Source: Halobacterium litoreum (GTDB lineage Archaea; Halobacteriota; Halobacteria; Halobacteriales; Halobacteriaceae). From it: 64,000 nucleotides of DNA. Within the stretch, counting starts at the first letter, position 1. Each line of letters starts with the position of its first letter. The notes below the pieces were generated by a model. That model saw only the letters and a list, made by a program, of their open reading frames with translations. It was not told the origin of the DNA and did not search any database. This document shows positions 58,191 through 64,000 of this stretch, in pieces. Made by a program: the position numbers and the translations under genes. The DNA is taken from assembly GCF_021233415.1 (NCBI RefSeq), contig NZ_CP089466.1, positions 1,736,001 through 1,800,000 of the forward strand, in the 5' to 3' direction.

Positions 58191-59345
58191 TCAGTCGCCG
58201 TGGCGCTCGAAATCGAACTCCTCTCTGACGAGGCCGACGGCGTTCCGGATGTCGCCCGCGGCGGCGAGATAACTCGCGCCGACGCCCGTCTTCACGGCTT
58301 TCGCGGCGCGCCCGCGGAACACGCTCGGGCCGACCTGCGCGACGGCGCCGTCGCCGACGCTCACCAGCCACCCCGGCGAGTCGAACGTGTACCGCTCCAG
58401 TCGCGGCCGGAAGCCGTCGTCCACGTCGCGCTGGTCGTCGACGAGGCGCTCGACGTTCCGCGCCGCCACCTTCGCCTCGCGGACGGCGGCCGCCGCGCTC
58501 GCCGGCACCGCCGCGCCCTCGGCGTCCACCACGCGCGCGACGTCGCCGACAGCGACCGTGTGGTCGTCCAGCGTGAGGTCTGCGCGCACGTCGGCGCGCT
58601 CCCCCGCGAGCGCGTCCGGACCGCGGATGCCGCCCGTCCACACGAACGTCTCGTAGGGAATCACTCCGCTCTCGGTTTCGACTGCTTCCTCGGTGGCCTG
58701 CTCGACGGTCACGCCCGTCCTGACGTCCACGCCCTCGGCGTCCAGTTCCTCGCGCACGGCGTCCTGGAACTTCGCCGGAAACGACGGCGCCACGTCGTCC
58801 ATCTGCTCGACGAGGACGACGTCAACGTCGTCGTCGGCGTGTTCCTCGCGTGCGAACGCCGCGAGTTCGCCCGCGACCTGCACGCCCGAGAGCCCGGCGC
58901 CACCGACCACGACGGTGCCGCCGCCGGCGCGGACGGTGTCGAGAAACGACTCGCGGATGCGGCGTGCGTCGGGCAGTCGCTTGAGCGGAATCGAGTGTTC
59001 CTCGACGCCCGGCAGGTCGTAGTACGCCGTCTCGGCACCGAGACAGACCGCCGCCACGTCGTACGCCATCTCCTCGCCGTCCGCGAACTCGACGACGCGT
59101 CGGTCGCGGTCGACAGACGCGACGGTCGCGTGTCTCACGCGCGCCCGGTCGAAGATGTCGTCAAGGGACACGACGATGTCGTCCTCGAAGCTCGGCCTGC
59201 GGACCGCGCGGTGGAGTTCGTGCTGGACGAGGTGGCTGCCGGTGTCGTCCACGACCACGAGGTCCACGTCGGAGGGAAGGCGGCGCTCCAGTCGGTCGGC
59301 CAACACCACGCCCGCGTAGCCCGCGCCGAGTACGGCGACTCGCAT
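58191..59345 (-). CDS. NAD(P)/FAD-dependent oxidoreductase, NDH-2-like
   Basis: The 384-residue flavoprotein has VAVLGAGYAGVVLADRL (FAD), GGTVVVGGAGLSGVQVAGELAA (NAD), VAVGDVARVVD (second FAD contact), and a C-terminal segment LAAAGDIRNAVGLVREEFDF. It is similar in layout to type II NADH dehydrogenases and sulfide:quinone reductase relatives. No sulfide-active cysteine pair is seen. It ends 18 bases from the convergent ATP-grasp gene. Confidence 0.83.
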   Translation of the reverse strand: MRVAVLGAGYAGVVLADRLERRLPSDVDLVVVDDTGSHLVQHELHRAVRRPSFEDDIVVSLDDIFDRARVRHATVASVDRDRRVVEFADGEEMAYDVAAVCLGAETAYYDLPGVEEHSIPLKRLPDARRIRESFLDTVRAGGGTVVVGGAGLSGVQVAGELAAFAREEHADDDVDVVLVEQMDDVAPSFPAKFQDAVREELDAEGVDVRTGVTVEQATEEAVETESGVIPYETFVWTGGIRGPDALAGERADVRADLTLDDHTVAVGDVARVVDAEGAAVPASAAAAVREAKVAARNVERLVDDQRDVDDGFRPRLERYTFDSPGWLVSVGDGAVAQVGPSVFRGRAAKAVKTGVGASYLAAAGDIRNAVGLVREEFDFERHGD

Positions 59346-59393
59346 GGCCTCGAATACGGGCGCCGCCCGGAAAACCGTACGCCTACCGGCGGC

Positions 59394-60368
59394 TCAGAAG
59401 AGCGCTTCGTCGTCCACGAGGTGGGCGGGTCCGCCGACCTCCCAGACCTCGGTGTCGACGCCGCAGTCCGCGATGGTCGCCTCGACCTCGTCGGCGTGTT
59501 CGGCGCGCGTGTTCACGTAGACTGTCGCGCCGGTGTCCGTCGAGAAGTACGCGGGCACGCCGTCCTCGCGCAGGTCGCGCACCGCGTCGAAGATTTCGAT
59601 GGTGTCCGGCTTCCAGTACACCCAGCCGGCGGGTCCCGTCATCGTCGTCGCCGCGAGCGACAGCGAGTCGTGTTCGGCCGTCTCGAACGCGCGGTCGAAG
59701 TCGCCCTCGCGGAGCGCGTCTTTCATCTCCGCGAGCTGGTCGTGGATGTGCGCCAGCCGCGCCTCGAACATGTGGCTGTCCGCGGCCTCCTCGTGGGCGG
59801 CCTCGGTCTCCTTGTACGCCGGCACTTTACCGATGACGATGCGGAGGTCGTCGGCCATCTCGTCGTCCACTGGGAGGCGCTCGCTCCGGCAGTCCTCGTC
59901 GTTGAGGCCCGCGTAGAGGTCCGAGAAGCCGCCGGTGACGGCGCGCGCCGCCGACGACGACCCGCGGCGCGCGATGGTCGACACCTCGGGGAGCGTCAGG
60001 TCGAGGCCCGCGGCCTCGACGGCGGCGAGCGCGGCCGCCGCGAACCCGGAAGAGGAGGAGCCGAGGCCGATGTTCGTCGGGAAGTTGCTCTCGCTGACGA
60101 GGCGCGCGCGGTGGTCGAAGCCGGCGCGACGGCGCACCTCGTCGAGGACCATCTGGATGCGCTCGGCGCCGCGGCCGTCGACTTCCTCGCCGTCCACGCG
60201 GTAGATGTCCTCGTCGCGGTCCGGGTCGAACTCGACGGTCGTCGTGGTGTTGCTCGGCGCGGTGCAGACGCTGATGGAGTCGTGGTACGGGAGGCGGAGT
60301 TCCTCGTCGCGCATCCCGTGGTACTTCACCAGGCCCTGAATCGGGTGCGCTCGCGCGGTCGCTTTCAT
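59394..60368 (-). CDS. mvaD: Phosphomevalonate decarboxylase (diphosphomevalonate decarboxylase family)
   Basis: The 324-residue GHMP-kinase-fold enzyme starts MKATARAHPIQGLVKYHGMRDEELRLPYHDSIS. The phosphate-binding loop is FPTNIGLGSSSSGFAAAALA, and RRGSSSAARAVTGGF has the decarboxylase Ser-rich motif. In haloarchaea this group acts on phosphomevalonate in the modified mevalonate route to isopentenyl phosphate, feeding lipid and carotenoid synthesis. The ATG at 60368 is preferred over upstream frames. Confidence 0.88.
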   Translation of the reverse strand: MKATARAHPIQGLVKYHGMRDEELRLPYHDSISVCTAPSNTTTTVEFDPDRDEDIYRVDGEEVDGRGAERIQMVLDEVRRRAGFDHRARLVSESNFPTNIGLGSSSSGFAAAALAAVEAAGLDLTLPEVSTIARRGSSSAARAVTGGFSDLYAGLNDEDCRSERLPVDDEMADDLRIVIGKVPAYKETEAAHEEAADSHMFEARLAHIHDQLAEMKDALREGDFDRAFETAEHDSLSLAATTMTGPAGWVYWKPDTIEIFDAVRDLREDGVPAYFSTDTGATVYVNTRAEHADEVEATIADCGVDTEVWEVGGPAHLVDDEALF

Positions 60369-60611
60369 ACCTCGTAGCCGGATTGTCGCGCGCATAAACG
60401 TCCCGGAAGCCGGCCAGCAGCGACGGCTGGTGGCCGACTCGCAGTGGTTGTGGGCTGACAGGCGACACTCGCTTCCGGTGAGACGGCGTGTCGCGCTCCC
60501 GCTGACGCCCCACCGCGACGGTCAGGTCACGGCGGCAGATGGTGCCGGACTGGTATTTGAACGTTCGCCCGCTTCCGTTACAGCGAAGGCGCGGCCGTCC
60601 GAGGGCCGCGT

Positions 60612-61295
60612 ATGGGAACGATGCTGGAGACGCGGGAGGCGCAAGTCGAGGCGGTCATCGACCGACTCAGCGAGGAGTACCCGGAGCCCGAAATCTCCCT
60701 GAACTTCTCGAACCGCCTCGAACTCCTGATTGCGGTCATCCTCTCCGCGCAGTGTACCGACGAGCGCGTGAACAAGGAGACGGCCCACCTCTTCGAGAAG
60801 TACGAGACGGCCGAGGACTACGCGAACGCCGACGAGGAGGAACTCGCGGAGGACCTGAACTCCATCACGTACTACAACAGTAAGGCCGGCTACATCAAGA
60901 GCGCCGCCACCGCCATCGTCGAGGAACACGACGGCGAGGTGCCGGACACGATGAGCGAACTCACGGACCTCTCGGGCGTCGGCCGGAAGACCGCGAACGT
61001 CGTCCTCCAGCACGGCCACGACATCACCGAAGGCATCGTCGTCGACACGCACGTTCAGCGCATCTCGCGGCGCCTCGGCATCACCGAGGAGGAACGTCCG
61101 GAAGCCATCGAGGAGGACCTGATGCCGGTCGTCCCCCGCGAGCACTGGAAGCACTACACGCACTGGCTCATCAGCCACGGCCGGGACACCTGCACGGCGC
61201 GCAACCCCGACTGCGGGGACTGCGTGCTCGAAGATATCTGTCCGTCCTCCAAGGAAGACCACGACGTCGACCTCGCGGACGGCAGCGAGTGGTAG
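60612..61295 (+). CDS. nth: Endonuclease III (DNA glycosylase/AP lyase)
   Basis: The 227-residue protein has the HhH motif LTDLSGVGRKTANVVLQ with the catalytic Lys, and the catalytic Asp in VVDTHVQRISRRLG. The C-terminal 4Fe-4S loop is CTARNPDCGDCVLEDIC (Cys-x6-Cys-x2-Cys-x5-Cys). It excises oxidised pyrimidines in base excision repair. ATG choice 60612 is natural. A hairpin plus T-rich run follows at 61356. Confidence 0.95.
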   Translation: MGTMLETREAQVEAVIDRLSEEYPEPEISLNFSNRLELLIAVILSAQCTDERVNKETAHLFEKYETAEDYANADEEELAEDLNSITYYNSKAGYIKSAATAIVEEHDGEVPDTMSELTDLSGVGRKTANVVLQHGHDITEGIVVDTHVQRISRRLGITEEERPEAIEEDLMPVVPREHWKHYTHWLISHGRDTCTARNPDCGDCVLEDICPSSKEDHDVDLADGSEW

Positions 61296-61355
61296 CCCCG
61301 GCGAACTCGATGCGGGAAACCGCGGGACTGCGGCGGCGATAAGCCGTGATTTGTG

Positions 61356-61389
61356 CCCCGTTTGCACGGGCTCAAATCGGGGTTTTAGT
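61356..61389 (+). terminator. Stem-loop with T-rich tail after nth
   Basis: CCCCGTTTG (61356-61364) can pair with CAAATCGGGG (61373-61382) with one bulge. TTTTAGTTTT follows immediately. It probably ends nth transcription, and the AT-rich tail may also contain the promoter of the ArsR-like gene. Confidence 0.45.
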
Positions 61390-61431
61390 TTTGAGAGATG
61401 CTTTGAAGGTGGAACGTGTACGTTCGCGTAG

Positions 61432-62106
61432 ATGCCAGCGAATCGTCTCATACCCGGGCGCTCCACCGCGGAGCGAGGGGACGGGTCAAACGTCGTCGGC
61501 ATTCGGGAGGAGGCCGCCGACGAGGTGTTCGAAGCGCTGTCCTCCCGGACCGCGCGCGAGATTCTCGCGGCGCTCTACGAGGAGCCCGACACCGCGTCCA
61601 GCGTCGCCGACACCGTCGACACGTCGCTCCAGAACGCGAGTTACCACATCGAGAAACTCGTGGACGCCGGTCTCGTGGAGGTCGCGGACACGTGGTACTC
61701 CGAGCAGGGTCGTGAGATGAAGGTGTACGCGCCCGCGAGCGAGTCGCTCGTCGTGTTCGCGTCCGACGAAGCGTCGAAGCCGTCGCTGAAGGACCGACTG
61801 CTCCGCATCCTCGGCGCGTTCGGCGTGCTCGGTATCGCGAGCGTCGTCGTCCAGCGCCTGTTCGGGCAGTCGGGCGCGGGCGGCGGCGACGATTCGCAGT
61901 ACGCGATATCGGGCGGGGACGCCGCTGACGAGACGGTCACGACGGCGGAGAGCCAGGTCGGCGTGATGGGGCAGGAACAAGTCGAGACGACGGCGACCGT
62001 CGCGGACGCCGCGGCACAGGGTATTCCGCCGGGCCTCGTGTTCTTCGCGGGGGGCCTGCTCGTGTTGACGCTCGCGCTCACGTACGTCTGGTACCGGGAC
62101 CGCTAA
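61432..62106 (+). CDS. ArsR-type winged-helix protein with C-terminal membrane anchor
   Basis: The 224-residue protein has a winged helix (EEAADEVFEALSSRTAREILAALYEEPDTASSVAD, LQNASYHIEKLVDAGLVEV, about residues 24-90). A weakly hydrophobic helix (ILGAFGVLGIASVVVQRL), a Gly/Asp linker and a strong C-terminal TM (PPGLVFFAGGLLVLTLALTYVW) follow. A DNA-binding domain tethered to the membrane suggests a one-component sensor. Its targets are unknown. Start at 61432 has no ribosome site. Confidence 0.8.
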   Translation: MPANRLIPGRSTAERGDGSNVVGIREEAADEVFEALSSRTAREILAALYEEPDTASSVADTVDTSLQNASYHIEKLVDAGLVEVADTWYSEQGREMKVYAPASESLVVFASDEASKPSLKDRLLRILGAFGVLGIASVVVQRLFGQSGAGGGDDSQYAISGGDAADETVTTAESQVGVMGQEQVETTATVADAAAQGIPPGLVFFAGGLLVLTLALTYVWYRDR

Positions 62107-62591
62107 ACCGGGAGCGAGGGGTACTTCAGGACGAATCGAATCACGCCGAGCACCCACGCGGCGAGCCAGCAGACGACGTAGCCGATGACGCCTGCGCGGA
62201 GGCGGAGGCGCCACGCGCCCATGTTCTCGTGTATCTCGTCGAGGTCCACGTCTCGGTCCGGTTCGTGGTAGAGGTTGTACTCGCGTTTCGCGCGCAGGAT
62301 GGGGACGATACCGGTGAGCGCGAACGCGAGGAAGGCGTACGCCTGCACCCCGAAGAAGGCGTGCATGACGGCGAACCCGCCGAGTTGGTCGAACAGCCGC
62401 GGGAGCATCCAGAAGAGGACGGGGACGGTCGTGAGCGCGAGGCCCGCGAAGATGTACGAGAGGTGGTGGCGCAGGTCGCCCCACGTCACCGGCTCCGCCT
62501 CGATGATAATCCACGCTCCGTAGAGGTAGAGCGGGAAACTCGCGGTGACCATCGCCGCGGCGACGCTCGCGACGACCACGTCCTCGACCAT
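62103..62591 (-). CDS. Four-TM haloarchaeal membrane protein (DUF7321-like)
   Basis: The 162-residue protein has hydrophobic helices ASVAAAMVTASFPLYLYGAW, LSYIFAGLALTTVPVLFWML, FGVQAYAFLAFALTGIVPIL and VIGYVVCWLAAWVLGVIRF. It also has several His residues (LRHHLSYI, VMHAFFG). Such proteins recur near haloarchaeal cytochrome bc-type gene clusters, as far as I recall, and the His residues could bind heme. That is unproven. It is convergent with the ArsR-like gene (4-base overlap). Confidence 0.68.
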   Translation of the reverse strand: MVEDVVVASVAAAMVTASFPLYLYGAWIIIEAEPVTWGDLRHHLSYIFAGLALTTVPVLFWMLPRLFDQLGGFAVMHAFFGVQAYAFLAFALTGIVPILRAKREYNLYHEPDRDVDLDEIHENMGAWRLRLRAGVIGYVVCWLAAWVLGVIRFVLKYPSLPV

Positions 62592-62720
62592 GTCGGAGTG
62601 TTCGAGCGAGGCGACAAAACGGGTTCGACTCGGGCGCGCCCGACCGAATCGGGCGGACGGCGTCACGTGTACAACCGTTACGTAGCAACGTTTTTCGACC
62701 GTGTCTAGGTACTCTACGAC

Positions 62721-63260
62721 ATGGCCTCGTTCGACGCCATCGACTCCGTCGCGGTCGAACCCGACTACTGTCACCGCTGTGGCGCCGCCGTCGACGCTCG
62801 GGAGTACGAGGGCCGAACCCACCCGTGGTGTCCGGACTGCGACGTCCTGTTCTCCCAGTGCCCGATTCCCGGTGGCCACGTCGTCGTCCGCGACGACGAC
62901 TCGGTGCTCGTGCTGGACGAACCCATCCCGCAACACGAGGGCGTCCTGAGCCTCCCCGGCGGGCACGCCAAGCCCGCAGAGCGACCCCGCGAGTCGGTCG
63001 TCCGAGAACTCGAGGAGGAGACCGGCCTCACAGCCGACCCCGAAGACCTCGAGTTCCTCACCGTGGTACACTCCGAACACCCGGACGTCGCGTTCTACCT
63101 GCTGACGTACGCGGTGGAGCGCTCGCGCGTCGACGGCGACCTCGAACCGGAGTTCGAGGACGGCGACGCGTACTTCGCGCCGGTCGCCGAACTGCGCGCG
63201 AACCCCGACCGCATCCGAGACTCCGACCTCGACCGCATCGAACTCGCGTTCGGCGAGTGA
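62721..63260 (+). CDS. NUDIX hydrolase with N-terminal zinc ribbon
   Basis: The 179-residue protein has a zinc ribbon (YCHRCGAAVDAREYEGRTHPWCPDC, two CxxC pairs). The Nudix box GGHAKPAERPRESVVRELEEETGL with its REx2EExG core follows (about residues 80-103). This architecture matches NADH-pyrophosphatase-like or ADP-ribose/nucleotide-sugar hydrolases. The substrate is undetermined. It ends 58 bases before the lipoprotein gene. Confidence 0.87.
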   Translation: MASFDAIDSVAVEPDYCHRCGAAVDAREYEGRTHPWCPDCDVLFSQCPIPGGHVVVRDDDSVLVLDEPIPQHEGVLSLPGGHAKPAERPRESVVRELEEETGLTADPEDLEFLTVVHSEHPDVAFYLLTYAVERSRVDGDLEPEFEDGDAYFAPVAELRANPDRIRDSDLDRIELAFGE

Positions 63261-63318
63261 CGACCGGCGCGTCGGACCGCACACAAGAGGTTTACCGAGG
63301 GCGCGTGCAGTTCCGTTC

Positions 63319-63750
63319 ATGTCCCCGAAACGAGTGGTCGCGGTCGCCCTCCTCGTCGCCGTCGCGGGCTGTACGGGCCTCGGCGGGAGCGACACCACGA
63401 CTACCGTCGACGAGACGACGGTCGAGACGACCGGCACGACCGACGCCACGACCGAACCGCACACCGCGGTCGGCACCTCGCACATCGACCGCCACCTCTC
63501 CGTTCGCGCGTCCTACGGCGCGGGTAACGTCACGGTCACGCTCGCACCGGACGGCGACACCGAGACGTACGTCGTCGAGGAGGGCGACCGGCTCTCGCTC
63601 ACGCGCGAGATTCACGACCGCGGACACGGCGTCCCGGTCGTCGTGGAACGCGGCGGCGAAGTCGTGTTCAACGCGACCGTCGAAGATTACGAGTACTACG
63701 AGGTCGTCGTGGACGAGAACGACACCCGCGTCTCGTCGGCGATGGTGTAG
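63319..63750 (+). CDS. Small secreted lipoprotein
   Basis: The 143-residue protein has a signal peptide with lipobox (VVAVALLVAVAGC) and a Thr-rich linker. A beta-sandwich-like domain follows (HLSVRASYGAGNVTVTLAPDG, YVVEEGDRLSLTREI, VVFNATVEDYEYYEVVV). It is probably anchored on the outer face of the membrane. No ligand or family function is recognised. Confidence 0.78.
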   Translation: MSPKRVVAVALLVAVAGCTGLGGSDTTTTVDETTVETTGTTDATTEPHTAVGTSHIDRHLSVRASYGAGNVTVTLAPDGDTETYVVEEGDRLSLTREIHDRGHGVPVVVERGGEVVFNATVEDYEYYEVVVDENDTRVSSAMV

Positions 63751-63790
63751 GTCGGAAGCGTTTACCCGCTCCGCGCGCAACTTCGAGGTG

Positions 63791-64000
63791 ATGACTGACT
63801 CCAGCGCCGGCGAGGGCGAGTCGCCCGCGCCGGACGAGGGGGCGGCGCCCGACGACCTCGCGGAGCGCGTCGACGAGGAGTACGACTTCGAGGAGTTCGG
63901 GCCGCGGGAGATGTCGGAGATGTCCGTCGAGGAGTGGGAGGCCGCGTTCGACCCGGACACGTGGATTACGGGCGACGAACTGCTCGACCGCGTGGAAAAC
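63791..64000 (+). CDS. Acidic haloarchaeal protein, N-terminal part (cut by window edge)
   Basis: The last 70 codons encode a Ser/Glu/Asp-rich start (MTDSSAGEGESPAPDEGAAP), then DLAERVDEEYDFEEFGPREMSEMSVEEWEAAFDPDTWITGDELLDRVEN. I recall this WITG-containing pattern (DUF7319-like) near haloarchaeal cytochrome bc complexes, but it is unverified. The C-terminus lies outside the window. Confidence 0.65.
   Translation, partial: MTDSSAGEGESPAPDEGAAPDDLAERVDEEYDFEEFGPREMSEMSVEEWEAAFDPDTWITGDELLDRVEN

Overview
The window is GC-rich haloarchaeal chromosome (class Halobacteria). The evidence is strongly acidic proteins, frequent leaderless ATG and GTG starts, GTGA/ATGA stop-start overlaps inside operons, a halobacterial-type 7S (SRP) RNA, archaeal isoprenoid enzymes (DGGGP synthase, phosphomevalonate decarboxylase), and Tat/lipobox signals on secreted proteins. 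I see no rRNA operon or CRISPR array. Only one tRNA gene is visible.

Left host block (1-17.5 kb): the start of glutamate dehydrogenase, a CitE-type lyase, a MaoC hydratase, an M3 oligopeptidase, a DoxX protein, a DUF418 membrane protein, an acyl-CoA carboxylase carboxyltransferase whose N-terminus looks like an epsilon subunit, an FAD oxidoreductase, an AhpD-like protein, a secreted lipoprotein nuclease and a DUF302 protein. From 11.5 to 17.5 kb there is a probable reactive-sulfur cluster: a GCPVCN membrane protein, a rhodanese-metallo-beta-lactamase fusion, a PiT-family permease, a small TM peptide coupled to a TauE/SafE exporter, a two-cysteine HTH regulator and thioredoxin. Several of its promoters share a TTGTGCAA-type motif.

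Provirus (17550-31817): a 14-bp perfect repeat (TGGGCGCTGCAGGA) lies at 17550-17563 and at the 3' end of tRNA-Arg(TCG), 31804-31817. It bounds a 14,254-bp element. The left end has a tyrosine integrase overlapping a small zinc-ribbon gene, as in SNJ2-type integration modules, and a divergent winged-helix repressor-like gene with palindromic operators between. The right end is a five-gene replication operon, all stop-start coupled, ending in an HUH rolling-circle Rep. The centre-right is a pleolipovirus-like virion module in the family order: VP3-like membrane protein, a 29-residue TM peptide, spike with signal peptide and C-terminal anchor, ORF6-like, ORF7-like, VP8-like NTPase. Between integrase and virion modules is a variable cargo zone, part of it strikingly AT-rich: a 2-TM coiled-coil protein, a 4-TM protein, and a 412-residue protein with an RHGSSH motif resembling HEPN RNases. 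This cargo is the best candidate for an undescribed (perhaps defence or superinfection-exclusion) system.

Right host block (31.8-64 kb): a copper module (multicopper oxidase, anchored linker protein, PGF-CTERM cupredoxin), DGGGP synthase, a RecA-like ATPase, a CoA-binding protein, cysteine synthase, a Trp/Tyr-type aminoacyl-tRNA synthetase, 7S RNA, UspA, MscS, a CRM RNA-binding protein, RNase P component 4, two GT4 glycosyltransferases, a quinone-detoxification-like set (two VOC proteins, carboxylesterase, DoxX), a liv ABC transporter (livHMGF, with its binding protein lying beyond an interposed SppA operon), a PurD-like ATP-grasp enzyme, an NDH-2-like flavoprotein, phosphomevalonate decarboxylase, endonuclease III, a membrane-tethered ArsR-like regulator, a NUDIX hydrolase, and genes that may lead into an electron-transfer cluster beyond the window.
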